Below are positions 28,325 through 37,187 of a stretch of 64,000 nucleotides of DNA, piece after piece. Position numbers and translations under genes: made by a program. Each line of letters begins with the position of its first letter. Position 1 is the first letter of the stretch. Under the pieces are notes generated by a model. That model saw only the letters and a list, made by a program, of their open reading frames with translations. It had not been told where the DNA came from and ran no database searches. Source of the DNA: Gemmobacter sp034519525 (lineage in GTDB: Bacteria; Pseudomonadota; Alphaproteobacteria; Rhodobacterales; Rhodobacteraceae); contig JAXHOJ010000032.1 in assembly GCA_034519525.1 (NCBI GenBank), positions 35,648-99,647 of the forward strand. The letters run 5' to 3'.

Positions 28325-29860
28325 TCAGACCGCAGCCTTGCGGTGCAGGGTGGCCTGTTCATAGGCATGGGCCATGGCGATCAGCCCGGCCTCGCTCCAC
28401 TGCTTGCCCAGGAAGATCAGCCCGAAGGGCGCGCCCGAGGCGTAATAGCCGGCAGGCACGGTGATGCCGGGGATGCCTGCGATGTTCAGCTCGCCCACCG
28501 TGGTTTCCAGAATGGCATCGCCCGAATGAAGGCCCGGCAGTTCCTGCGTCATCTGCGGATAGACCAGGCCATCCAGCTGATGCCGGGCGAAAACCGTGTC
28601 GATCAGACGCAGATAGGCGGCTTTCAGCGCGGTGAAGGCTGGCAGCGCAGGCGGGATTTCCGGCGATTGCAGCGCGGCTGCGAAATCGGGCAATTCGTGC
28701 AGATAGCCAAGGATCGCCCCGGGGGCCAGCGGGTCTTCGGCCCGGGTGGCGGCCACGAAATCAGCCCAGGTCTTCAGGGCGGCATCGGGGCCAAGGCGGC
28801 GCAGATAGCAGGTCATGTCATAGGGGATGGATTCCAGCCCGCGCCCGTCAAAATGCGGGGTGCCGGGGGTCACCTGCCGGAGCGAGGCAAAATCGGTGCC
28901 TGCAAAGGGATCTTCGATGAGGATGGCGCCTGCCGCCGCCAGTTCGGCCTTGGCGCGGGCGTAAAGGGCGGTGGCTTCGGGGGAGAGCGCATCCTTGCGC
29001 CAGCCGGGGCCGTAAAGCCCGATGCGCTTGCCTTGCAACCCGTCCGCCGAAAGCCCTGCCGCATAGCCGCCTTCGGGGATATGACCCACCGAGGCCAGCG
29101 TCTTGGGATCTTCGGTGGTGAAGCCTGCCAGCACATCCAGGCACAGCGCCGCATCCCGCACATTGCGCGCGATGGGCCCCACCACATCGCGGTTGCCCGA
29201 CAGCGGCACCACGCCCGCATTGGGCACCAGGCCGATGGTGGGCTTGATGCCCACCAGATCCTGTGCCGAAGCCGGGTTCTGGATCGAGCCGCCGGTTTCT
29301 TCGGCCAGACCCACCACGCACATATGCGCAGCCACGGCGCTGGCCGTGCCGGCGCTGGACCCGCCCGGCGCGCGGTCTTCGATGGCGACGTTCAGCGTGG
29401 GTCCGGCCCAGCTGTCATTCGCATGGGTGCCGGTCCAGCTGAGGATCGGCACATTGGTCTTGCCGAGAATCACCGCATCCGCCGCCCGCATCCGGGCCAC
29501 CACCGGCGAGTCGCGTTCGGGCATCAGATCCACGCCGCCGGTGCCGGAATACAGCAGCCGCCAGCCGGCGGTGGAGGGGAAGCCCACCATATCCATCGGG
29601 TCTTTCACCACCACCGGCACCCCGGCCAGCGGCCCCAGCGGCGCACCGGCTGCGCGGCGGCGGTCGATGTCGCGCGCGGTATCCAGCGCGGCGGGGTTTT
29701 CGAAGATGATCGCATTATACTTGCCGTTCAGCGCCTGCACCTGCGCAAGCGCGGCGCGGGCCAGCGACTCGGCGGTAAAGCGGCCGGAGGCCAGGCCGTC
29801 GCGGATCATCGGGATGGTCAGGCTGCCCAGATCGGGCAAATCGGAGAGGGGGGCCGTCAT
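28325..29860 (-). CDS. Amidase signature family hydrolase
   Basis: 511 residues. The Ser-cisSer-Lys triad is readable: lysine in VVVKDPMDM, cis-serine in GGSSAGTASAV and nucleophile serine in ETGGSIQNPAS. The family hydrolyses C-N amide bonds. AAGGAA precedes the chosen ATG; the longer frame upstream lies in the regulatory region. It is divergent from amiC-amiR-urtABCDE, so it probably acts on the amide that system imports (inference). It could also be annotated as an AtzE/GatA-like enzyme. Confidence 0.88.
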   Translation of the reverse strand: MTAPLSDLPDLGSLTIPMIRDGLASGRFTAESLARAALAQVQALNGKYNAIIFENPAALDTARDIDRRRAAGAPLGPLAGVPVVVKDPMDMVGFPSTAGWRLLYSGTGGVDLMPERDSPVVARMRAADAVILGKTNVPILSWTGTHANDSWAGPTLNVAIEDRAPGGSSAGTASAVAAHMCVVGLAEETGGSIQNPASAQDLVGIKPTIGLVPNAGVVPLSGNRDVVGPIARNVRDAALCLDVLAGFTTEDPKTLASVGHIPEGGYAAGLSADGLQGKRIGLYGPGWRKDALSPEATALYARAKAELAAAGAILIEDPFAGTDFASLRQVTPGTPHFDGRGLESIPYDMTCYLRRLGPDAALKTWADFVAATRAEDPLAPGAILGYLHELPDFAAALQSPEIPPALPAFTALKAAYLRLIDTVFARHQLDGLVYPQMTQELPGLHSGDAILETTVGELNIAGIPGITVPAGYYASGAPFGLIFLGKQWSEAGLIAMAHAYEQATLHRKAAV

Positions 29861-30278
29861 GGCGTTCCTTTCTGCGCCGGGCATGGCGCATCGGCGGGCC
29901 GCAGCAGGCGACGGCCCGGAAACAGGGGGCGATGCACGACGGGACAGGCGGCCGCATGTGGCGGATGTGCCGGAACCATCGGGGGAAAACGGGATTCTGA
30001 CCTCTTTGTCAGACGGGGCAGCTGCCCCGTGTCGCAGGCCGCATGATCCGGGCTGCGCAGGCCCGTGGCCTTGCCGAACCGGGCAAGAGGACGAACCGCT
30101 GTGCAAACATGTCCTGCCCCGCGCGATGCCGTCAAGTGCAATCTGGCAGATCGCGGGCCGCTATTGGTTTGACAACAGCGCGCCAACGGGGTTTCATGAT
30201 TGCAACCTTGAGCAGGGCGGCTCTCATCCGATTGATTTCGGACGAGGGCCTTTTTTATTTTAAGCCACGGACAGACGC
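29861..30278. promoter_or_regulatory. Divergent control region, amidase / amiC
   Basis: 418 bases without a gene. Contents: an 18-base perfect palindrome ACGGGGCAGCTGCCCCGT (30013-30030), a CTTGCC-GAACCG-GGCAAG hairpin (30070-30087), a 7-base long-range pair TGCAATC/GATTGCA, and an intrinsic terminator just before amiC (listed separately). Both promoters should lie here; none is clear enough to place. Confidence 0.6.
30219..30256 (+). terminator. Leader terminator upstream of amiC
   Basis: Stem of GGC-T-CTC-A-TCCGA-type (30219-30231) against TCGG...GAGGGCC (30238-30250) with a six-base TTGATT loop and one mismatch, followed by six T. It ends 22 bases before the amiC ATG, so transcription of amiC depends on read-through. 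This is the expected layout for ANTAR antitermination. Confidence 0.72.
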
Positions 30279-31436
30279 ATGACAGATGACACTTGGCAGA
30301 TCGGCATCATCATGTCGGAAAGCGGCGTGACGGGGGCGATTGAACGCACGCAGATCATGGCCGTCCGTCTGGCCATCGCCGAAATCAACGCGGCGGGCGG
30401 GGTGCGGGGGCGGCGGTTGCAGCCGGTGTTCCGGGATCCGCAATCGCGGCCTTCGCTGTATCGCAGTTCGGCGCAGGAACTGTGCCGCGATGGCAAGATC
30501 CGGGTTATCTTTGGCGGCCACATGTCCAGCACCCGCAAGGCGATGCTGCCCGCGATCGAGGCGCATAACGCGCTGCTGTTCTATCCGACCCTGTATGAAG
30601 GCTTCGAATATTCGCGCCACTGCGTCTATACCGGGGCCGCGCCCAACCAGAATTCAGTGCCACTGGTCGATTATCTGCACGCAAACTTTGGCAGCCGGAT
30701 CTTCATGGTCGGGTCTGACTACGTCTATCCCTATGAATCCAACCGCATCGTTGCCGATCTGCTGCGCAGCAAGGGGGGTGAGGTGCTGGACGAGATCTAT
30801 GTGCCGCTGGATCTGCGCGCCCATCACATCGCCCGAATCATCGACCGGATCCGCGAAACCCAGCCCGACATGATCTATTCCACCGTGGTGGGCGATGGCA
30901 TCATCCCCTTCTACACCGCTTTCCGCGATGCGGGGTTCGATGCGCAGCTGATGCCCATCGCCAGCCAGTCCACCAGCGAGATCGACGTGGCCCGGATGCC
31001 GCCCGGGGTGGCCGATGGCCATGTGATTGCAGCACCGTTCTTCGACACGCTGCAAACCCAGGCGGCGCAGGATTTCACCCGGACCTTCCGCATCATGGCC
31101 GGTGCGCCATTGCCTGCCACGGCACCTGCCGAAGCGGCCTATCTTGCGGTTCACCTTTATGCCGCCGCGCTGGCTTTGGCGGGGGATGACGACATCGACC
31201 GCCTGCTGCCCGCGCTCTACGAGGTTGAAGTGGATGCGCCGCAGGGCCCGGTACGGGTGGACCGGCTGACGAATCACACGCATCTCTGGCCAAGGGTGGC
31301 GCGCATCCGGGAAAACGGGCCCTATGAGATCGTCAGCCATCCGGCCCAGCGGATTGCGCCCGATCCCTATCTGGTGGATGTGGCGGGCATGTCGGATCAG
31401 GCTGCGCCGTTCCGGTTTGGCGCGATGCGGGGGTGA
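30279..31436 (+). CDS. amiC: AmiC-like amide/urea sensor, cytoplasmic periplasmic-binding fold
   Basis: 385 residues, Peripla_BP family, with no signal peptide: it starts directly with WQIGIIMSESGVTGA. It resembles the transport protein encoded 880 bases downstream (shared FYPTLYEGFE / FYQTHYEGFE and VGDGII / VGDSII patterns). In Pseudomonas, cytoplasmic AmiC binds short amides and releases AmiR. The neighbouring AmiR-like gene, 7 bases on, supports the same role. Likely ligand is the transporter's substrate. Confidence 0.83.
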   Translation: MTDDTWQIGIIMSESGVTGAIERTQIMAVRLAIAEINAAGGVRGRRLQPVFRDPQSRPSLYRSSAQELCRDGKIRVIFGGHMSSTRKAMLPAIEAHNALLFYPTLYEGFEYSRHCVYTGAAPNQNSVPLVDYLHANFGSRIFMVGSDYVYPYESNRIVADLLRSKGGEVLDEIYVPLDLRAHHIARIIDRIRETQPDMIYSTVVGDGIIPFYTAFRDAGFDAQLMPIASQSTSEIDVARMPPGVADGHVIAAPFFDTLQTQAAQDFTRTFRIMAGAPLPATAPAEAAYLAVHLYAAALALAGDDDIDRLLPALYEVEVDAPQGPVRVDRLTNHTHLWPRVARIRENGPYEIVSHPAQRIAPDPYLVDVAGMSDQAAPFRFGAMRG

Positions 31437-31443
31437 GGCGATC

Positions 31444-32091
31444 ATGTCCTATGCGTTTCTGAAGGAACTGCGCAATCTTACCGTCGTCGTCGTGCATCCG
31501 CTGGATGAAGAGGGGGCGGCGCTGACCGATCACCTGCGCCGCATCGGCTGCAATCCGCAGCTGGTGTGGCCGGTGCCGGAACAGCTGCCGCGCCAGACCC
31601 ATATCCTGATGGTGGCGATTGACGACCAGCAGCGCGAGGGGCTGCGCAAGCTGTTCCGCAGCCTGCCCAATCCGGCACCCACCATTCTGGCCATCGTCAG
31701 CTATGAAAACCCCGCCACCCTGCAGCTGGTGCTGGAAAGCGGTGCCATGGCGGTGATCGGGCGGCCGATCAAACCCTTTGGCCTGCTGACCAATCTGGCG
31801 ATTGCCCGCAACATCTGGTGCCAGACTCAGGATCTGGCGCGCGATGCCCGGCGCTACAAGCGCAAGGTGAAGGGCGAACAGGTGGTGGTGCGGGCAAAGA
31901 CCATCCTGATGGCGCAGGAAAAGCTGGATGAAGACCGGGCGCATCGCGAATTGCGCGCCCGCGCCATGCAGCGCCGCATCGCGATCGAGGCGATGGCGGG
32001 CGAGATCGTCAGCAGCTATGAGGCGGCTTTGGTGCGCAGTGGGGCCATCGCTGCGGAAAACGTCTTGTCTGATGAAAAGGAATCGGATTAG
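31444..32091 (+). CDS. amiR: AmiR-like ANTAR-domain antiterminator
   Basis: 215 residues: a receiver-like N-terminal domain lacking clear phosphorylation residues, a coiled-coil-like basic stretch (about 135-150) and a C-terminal ANTAR domain. The domain fits the family pattern: AKTILM, then ELRARAM and IAIEAMAGEI. ANTAR proteins bind tandem RNA hairpins and stop transcription termination. One intrinsic terminator lies before amiC and another just after this gene, before urtA, so both are candidate targets. Confidence 0.85.
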   Translation: MSYAFLKELRNLTVVVVHPLDEEGAALTDHLRRIGCNPQLVWPVPEQLPRQTHILMVAIDDQQREGLRKLFRSLPNPAPTILAIVSYENPATLQLVLESGAMAVIGRPIKPFGLLTNLAIARNIWCQTQDLARDARRYKRKVKGEQVVVRAKTILMAQEKLDEDRAHRELRARAMQRRIAIEAMAGEIVSSYEAALVRSGAIAAENVLSDEKESD

Positions 32092-32111
32092 ATATCTGTC
32101 AGTCGGCGTCC

Positions 32112-32212
32112 CCTTGTTCGCAAGGCCACGCCGGTAAAGACCCCGATGCAAGGGGCCTGACCATAGGCAAGGATGCCCGCATATACCCGTGAAGGGCGAT
32201 GCGGGCTTTTTT
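32112..32212 (+). terminator. Leader hairpins and terminator between amiR and urtA
   Basis: Two small stem-loops, CCTTG-TTCG-CAAGG (32112-32125) and CCCC-GATGCAA-GGGG (32141-32155), are followed by an intrinsic terminator, GCCCGCAT (32175-32182) / ATGCGGGC (32199-32206), with six T (32207-32212). The terminator lies 106 bases before urtA. Two hairpins then a terminator is the ANTAR target plan, though the loops do not clearly match the A1/G4 hexaloop rule. Confidence 0.68.
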
Positions 32213-32318
32213 GCATTTCGACAGCGCGGTCGAGCCAAACCAACAACAAGCGTTCTCAGGCCAACCGGAGCCCAAGGCTGCGGCCCGGAACCTGTGACCA
32301 AGCAACAGGGAAATCGAC

Positions 32319-33563
32319 ATGACTCTCAAAAGACGCCAGTTTCTGACCACGGCGGCGCTGTCGGCCGGGGCGCTTGCCCTGCCGGGCTATCTGCGCGGCG
32401 CCTTTGCGGCGGAAACGATTCAGGTCGGCGCGCTGTATTCGCAGACCGGCGGGCTTTCCGTGGCGGAAAAGATGCTGGCCGCGGCCGTGCAGATGGCCGC
32501 AACCGAAATCAACGCGGCCGGTGGCGTGATGGGCCGCCAGATCGAAGTGGTGGTGGAAGACGGCGCCTCTGACCCCAAGACCTTTGCCGAAAAGGCGCAG
32601 AAGCTGGTCATCAAGGACAAGGCGCAGACGGTGTTCGGCTGCCATACCTCGGCCAGCCGCAAGGCCGTGCTGCCGGTATTCGAACGCCGCAATGCCATGC
32701 TGTTCTACCAGACGCATTACGAAGGCTTCGAATGTTCGCGCAACGTGGTCTATTCCGGTGCGGTGCCGAACCAGCAGCTGGGCAATTACATCCCCTGGAT
32801 CATCGAAAAGCTGGGCAAGAAGAAATTCTTCATCGTCGGGTCGAACTATGTCTATCCGCGCGAAATGGCCAAGGTTTCCAAAGGCCTGATCGAGGCGGGC
32901 GGCGCTGAATGGGTGGCCGACGAATATCTGGAACTGGGCCATTCGGAATGGGCGGTGACGGTCAGCAAGATCAAGGAATCCGGCGCTGATGTCGTGCTTT
33001 CCAATGTGGTGGGCGATTCCATCATCTCGTTCTACCGCGAATTCGCCAATCAGGGGCTGAAGCAGGATCAGATCCCGATCTGCGCCACCGTCACCTCGGA
33101 AATCGAGATTGCGGCGATGGGGGCGGAATATGCGGCGGGCAGCTATACCTCCTTCCCCTATTTCATGTCGATGGATCTGCCGACGAATACCAGCTTCATC
33201 GAACGCTTCCGGGCCTTTGTGAGCGATCCCAAGGCGATCAGCTATCACTCGCTGGAAGCGGCGTATTTCCAGGTGTTCCTGTGGAAACAGGCCGTTGAAA
33301 AGGCGGGCGATTTCAGCGCCGATGCGATCCGCGAGGGCGTGCGCGGCCAGACCTATGCCGCGCCGGGCGGCACCGTGAAGATCGACGAGGACAACCTGCA
33401 TTGCTGGCTGACGCCGCGCATCGGCCAGTGGCAGGCCGACGGGCAAAGCAAGATCGTCGATGAATATCCCGAACCGATCAAGCCGCTGCCCTATGCCGCC
33501 TATGGCGAAACGGCCGAGAACCTGTTCTGCACCGCCGAAGGCCTTGATTCCTCGAAACTCTGA
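32319..33563 (+). CDS. urtA: UrtA-like urea/short-amide ABC transporter binding protein
   Basis: 414 residues with a Tat-like N-terminus (KRRQFL followed by a hydrophobic stretch and an AFAAE cleavage site). The mature part has the HAAT/urea-binding family pattern, for example VGALYSQTGGLSVAEK and YQTHYEGFEC. First gene of urtABCDE. No urease genes are near and an amidase is, so the ligand may be a short amide instead of urea. The terminator 106 bases upstream makes expression conditional. Confidence 0.85.
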   Translation: MTLKRRQFLTTAALSAGALALPGYLRGAFAAETIQVGALYSQTGGLSVAEKMLAAAVQMAATEINAAGGVMGRQIEVVVEDGASDPKTFAEKAQKLVIKDKAQTVFGCHTSASRKAVLPVFERRNAMLFYQTHYEGFECSRNVVYSGAVPNQQLGNYIPWIIEKLGKKKFFIVGSNYVYPREMAKVSKGLIEAGGAEWVADEYLELGHSEWAVTVSKIKESGADVVLSNVVGDSIISFYREFANQGLKQDQIPICATVTSEIEIAAMGAEYAAGSYTSFPYFMSMDLPTNTSFIERFRAFVSDPKAISYHSLEAAYFQVFLWKQAVEKAGDFSADAIREGVRGQTYAAPGGTVKIDEDNLHCWLTPRIGQWQADGQSKIVDEYPEPIKPLPYAAYGETAENLFCTAEGLDSSKL

Positions 33564-33629
33564 GGCCGCCGCCCGGGCCGGGCAACCAGCCCGGGCACGC
33601 CGCGCAACACCGCCGGAGGTCCGCGATCC

Positions 33630-34523
33630 GTGTTCGACATTTTCTTCATCGGGCTGAGCCTGAGTTCAGTTCTTCTGCTGGTCGCCCTCGGGCTGGCCGT
33701 GACCTATGGTGCCATGGGCATCATCAACATGGCGCATGGCGAAATGGTCATGATCGGCGCCTATGTGGCGGTGCTGGCCAATATCTGGCTGGGGGCCAAT
33801 CTGTTTGCCGCCATCCCGCTGGCCTTTGCCGCCACGGCGCTGCTGGGCCTTGCGCTTGAACGGCTGGTGGTGCGGCGGCTGTACGGGCGGCTGCTGGATA
33901 CGCTGCTGGCCACCTGGGGTATTGCCATCCTGCTGCAACAGGCCATCCGGCTTGAGTTCGGGCTGAGCTTCTTTGGCCTGCATGTCGAAGGGCTGGGGGC
34001 CGGGCTGCAGAATGTGCCGGTGCCGCAGATGCTGCAGGGCACCTTGCGGTTCTTCGGGCAGGATCTGAACATCTACCGCGTGTTCATCGTGCTGGTCACC
34101 GCCGTGCTGGCCGGGCTGACCTGGGCGGTGCTGTATCGCACGCCGCTTGGCATGAAGGTGCGCGCCATCATCCGCAACCCGCAGATGGCCGCCGCCTGTG
34201 GCATCGACGTGAAACAGACCAATGCCATCACCTTTGCGCTGGGCTCGGGCCTTGCCGGGGTGGCCGGGGTGCTGATGGCCGGGTTTCGCAGCGTATCGCC
34301 CGATATGGGCGCCACCATGGTGGTGGACGGCTTCATGGTCGTCGTCACCGGCGGGGTAGGCAGCCTGCTGGGCACCATCGCCGCATCCGGCCTGCTGGGC
34401 GAGATCAACGCCCTTGTCGCCATATTCTCGAACGAGATCGCGGGCCGCGCCGCTGTGCTGGCGGTGGTGATCGGGGTCATCCTTCTGAAGCCCGCCGGGC
34501 TGTTCACCTTCAAGGGGCGCTGA
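33630..34523 (+). CDS. urtB: UrtB-like branched-chain-type ABC permease
   Basis: 297 residues, LivH-type, beginning at GTG with GGAGG 10 bases before. Hydrophobic throughout, with GLAVTYGAMGIINMAHGE near the start and the cytoplasmic loop VRAIIRNPQMAAACGID that contacts the ATPases. It forms the channel with UrtC, which starts 3 bases after its stop. Confidence 0.87.
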   Translation: MFDIFFIGLSLSSVLLLVALGLAVTYGAMGIINMAHGEMVMIGAYVAVLANIWLGANLFAAIPLAFAATALLGLALERLVVRRLYGRLLDTLLATWGIAILLQQAIRLEFGLSFFGLHVEGLGAGLQNVPVPQMLQGTLRFFGQDLNIYRVFIVLVTAVLAGLTWAVLYRTPLGMKVRAIIRNPQMAAACGIDVKQTNAITFALGSGLAGVAGVLMAGFRSVSPDMGATMVVDGFMVVVTGGVGSLLGTIAASGLLGEINALVAIFSNEIAGRAAVLAVVIGVILLKPAGLFTFKGR

Positions 34524-34526
34524 GCC

Positions 34527-35669
34527 ATGGCTTCCGTTCTGAACTATCGCACATGGGCCTATCTGGCCTTCTTTGCCGCCATCCTGGCGCTGCCGTTGAT
34601 CGGCGATGAATTCTGGCTGAACCGGGTGGCGAAATACCTGTGTTTCGGGATGCTGGGAGCGGCCATCGCGCTGACCTGGGGGTATGCGGGCATCCTCAAT
34701 CTGGGGCAGGGGCTGTTCTTCGGCATTGGCGCCTATGCCATGGCCATGTCCTTGAAACTGTCGAGCTATACCAGCCTGCAACAGGGGTCTGACACGCCGG
34801 TGCCGGATTTCATGCTGTGGAACGCGCAGCCCGGCGCCTCGACCGATCTGTGCTGCATCACGCCGGGGTCGTGGCTGTGGCTGCCGTTCCAGTCGCAGTG
34901 GTTTGGCGTGCTGGTGGCGGTGGTGCTGCCGGTTATCGTGGCCACGCTGATCGGGCGGATGATCTTTGGCCAGCGCATTTCGGGGGTGTTCATGTCGATC
35001 ATCACGCTGGCGCTGGTACTGCTGGCGCGGCTGGTGCTGGTGGATGCGCAGCCGGTGACCAATGGCTTCAACGGGCTGACGGATCTGGGCTATTTCACCG
35101 CCTTCGGCATGGAATTCGATCCCTATGCCGTGCCCACCTATTACATCGTCGCCGTTGCGCTGATCGTGGTTCTGGTGCTGGCGCGGCTGCTGGTCGCCAC
35201 GCAGGCGGGCACCATCCTGCAGGCCACGCGCGACAGCCAGACCCGGGCGCTTTATCTGGGCTATGACGTGCCCGCCTATCAGACCTTCTTCTTTGCGGCT
35301 TCGGCCGGCATGTCGGGGCTGGCGGGGATGCTGTATGTGCTGGTCGCCGAATTCGCCTCGCCCTCGTTCCTTGACCTCGCCTTTTCGGTGACCATGGTGG
35401 TCTGGGCGGCGGTGGGCGGGCGCGGCTCGATCCTCGGGGCCTGTATCGGCGCCATCCTCATCAACACGATCGAGGCGCGGGTGTCGGAAACCGAGGCGCT
35501 GGTGGAGGCCTGGAAGGCGATCATCGGCCTGATCTTCGTTCTGGTGGTGATCTGGTTGCCGCAGGGGCTTGCCGGTTTCGCGCATGACCGCATCCGCCAG
35601 TGGCGGACAAGGGAAGGCACCGAAGGTCTGGCGAAAGAGGCGGTTCTGGCACGGGAGACAGGGCAATGA
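34527..35669 (+). CDS. urtC: UrtC-like branched-chain-type ABC permease
   Basis: 380 residues, LivM-type, with the typical AIALTWGYAGILNLGQG segment, an inserted loop (about residues 85-120) usual for UrtC, and the ATPase-coupling loop ILQATRDSQTRALYLGYD. The stop overlaps the urtD start as ATGA. Confidence 0.87.
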   Translation: MASVLNYRTWAYLAFFAAILALPLIGDEFWLNRVAKYLCFGMLGAAIALTWGYAGILNLGQGLFFGIGAYAMAMSLKLSSYTSLQQGSDTPVPDFMLWNAQPGASTDLCCITPGSWLWLPFQSQWFGVLVAVVLPVIVATLIGRMIFGQRISGVFMSIITLALVLLARLVLVDAQPVTNGFNGLTDLGYFTAFGMEFDPYAVPTYYIVAVALIVVLVLARLLVATQAGTILQATRDSQTRALYLGYDVPAYQTFFFAASAGMSGLAGMLYVLVAEFASPSFLDLAFSVTMVVWAAVGGRGSILGACIGAILINTIEARVSETEALVEAWKAIIGLIFVLVVIWLPQGLAGFAHDRIRQWRTREGTEGLAKEAVLARETGQ

Positions 35670-36421
35670 CCGATATCGCTTTGATGGTGGACGGGCTGGC
35701 CGTCGATTTTTCCGGCTTTCGCGCGGTGGATGGTGTGTCGCTTGCGGTGGCCAAGGGCGAATTGCGGGTGCTGCTGGGGGCCAATGGCGCGGGCAAGACC
35801 ACGCTGATGGATCTGATCAGCGGGCGCACCCGATCCACCGAAGGCCGTGTGCTGGTCCATGGCCGCGATGTGACCAACTGGCGCGAATTCCGCATCGCCC
35901 GGGCGGGCATCGGCCGCAAGTTTCAGATTCCTTCGGTGTTTTCCGGCCTGACGGTGCGCCAGAATCTGGAGGTTGCGCTGTCGCGCCATCCCAGGGTCTT
36001 TGCCAACCTGCGGCTGCGCCGCCGCCCCGCCGACCGCGCAAGGGTGGCCGAGGTGATGGCGCTGGTGGGGCTGGAGGCCGAGGCCGAACAGGAGGCGGGG
36101 TATCTGAGCCATGGCCAGACCCAATGGCTCGAACTCGGGATGCTGATGATCCAGAACCCTTCGGTCATTCTGCTGGATGAACCGACGGCGGGGATGACCC
36201 AGGCCGAAACCGCCAAGACGGCGGAAATCATCAACCGGCTGAAGGGGCATCACACCCTGCTGGTGGTGGAGCATGACATGGCCTTTGTGCGCGAGATCGC
36301 CGAACGCATCACCGTGCTGCATCTGGGCCGCGTTCTGGCCGAAGGCAGCGTGGATTTCATCGAAAACAACCCCGAGGTGCGCGCCGCCTACCTTGGAACG
36401 CAGGGGATTTCGGCATGTTGA
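35666..36421 (+). CDS. urtD: UrtD-like ABC transporter ATPase
   Basis: 251 residues. Walker A is GANGAGKTT, the signature is LSHGQTQWLELGM (characteristic of UrtD in place of LSGGQ), Walker B is VILLDEPTAGM and the switch histidine is in VVEHDM. The start was set at the ATGA overlap with urtC. The last bases overlap the urtE start. Confidence 0.9.
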   Translation: MTDIALMVDGLAVDFSGFRAVDGVSLAVAKGELRVLLGANGAGKTTLMDLISGRTRSTEGRVLVHGRDVTNWREFRIARAGIGRKFQIPSVFSGLTVRQNLEVALSRHPRVFANLRLRRRPADRARVAEVMALVGLEAEAEQEAGYLSHGQTQWLELGMLMIQNPSVILLDEPTAGMTQAETAKTAEIINRLKGHHTLLVVEHDMAFVREIAERITVLHLGRVLAEGSVDFIENNPEVRAAYLGTQGISAC

Positions 36422-37110
36422 GCCTGACAAATCTGGAAAGCTATTATGGCCGGTCCCGCGCGCTGAACGGCATTTCGCTGGAGATCGAGCCGCAGCGCAT
36501 CACCGGCATCGCCGGGCGCAATGGCACCGGCAAGACCACGCTGCTGAAGACGATCATGGGGCTGACCGATGCGGCGCGGGGCAGCATCCGGCTGAACGGG
36601 CAGGATATTTCGGCCCTGCCCACCCATCGGCGGGCGCGGTCTGGCATCGCCTATGTGCCGCAGGGCCGGGGGATCATCCCGGAATTCACCATCCGCGAGA
36701 ATATCGTGATGGGGGCCTTTGCCAACCGGGCCGGGCGACGCGGTATTCCGGATCTGGTGCCAGAGCTGTTTCCCTATCTGGCCGCCAATCTGGATCGCCC
36801 GGGCGGCGTGTTGTCGGGCGGGCAGCAGCAGCAGCTGGCTATTGCGCGGGCGCTGGCGGCCGAACCCGATGTGGTGCTGCTGGACGAGCCGAACGAGGGC
36901 ATCCAGCCTTCGATCGTCGAGGAAATCGAGCGGGTGATCCTGCGGCTGAGCCGGGAATTCGGGCTGACGGTCATTCTGGTGGAACAGAACATCGGCTTTC
37001 TGCGCCGTGCCGCCAGCCGGTTTGCCATGCTGGAAAAGGGCCGCGTGGTGGAAAGCGGGCCGATTGCCGATCTGACCGATGCGGTGGTGGACCGCCATAT
37101 GACGATCTGA
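36415..37110 (+). CDS. urtE: UrtE-like ABC transporter ATPase
   Basis: 231 residues. Walker A GRNGTGKTT, a YVPQGRGI loop, the LSGGQQQQLA signature and Walker B VVLLDEPNEGIQPS are all typical of UrtE. It starts inside the last codons of urtD and ends the operon; a strong hairpin follows. Confidence 0.9.
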   Translation: MLSLTNLESYYGRSRALNGISLEIEPQRITGIAGRNGTGKTTLLKTIMGLTDAARGSIRLNGQDISALPTHRRARSGIAYVPQGRGIIPEFTIRENIVMGAFANRAGRRGIPDLVPELFPYLAANLDRPGGVLSGGQQQQLAIARALAAEPDVVLLDEPNEGIQPSIVEEIERVILRLSREFGLTVILVEQNIGFLRRAASRFAMLEKGRVVESGPIADLTDAVVDRHMTI

Positions 37111-37131
37111 ACCGACCGCCTTTGCCGCTTT

Positions 37132-37157
37132 GCCCGGCGCACCCTGCTGCGCCGGGC
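37132..37157 (+). terminator. urt operon terminator
   Basis: Ten-base perfect stem GCCCGGCGCA / TGCGCCGGGC with a six-base loop, 21 bases past the urtE stop, followed by CTGTTTCC. Confidence 0.68.
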
Positions 37158-37187
37158 CTGTTTCCATGACCTGCGAAAGATCGAACC

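Noticed and set aside
27374..30046. 890-codon open frame on the plus strand
   Set aside because: It lies antisense to the amidase and GGDEF genes, whose motifs are intact. Its protein is a low-complexity Gly/His/Arg/Gln shadow typical of high-GC DNA.
33666..35666. 666-codon open frame on the minus strand
   Set aside because: Antisense shadow of urtB and urtC; composition is His/Gln/Arg-rich and lacks any motif.
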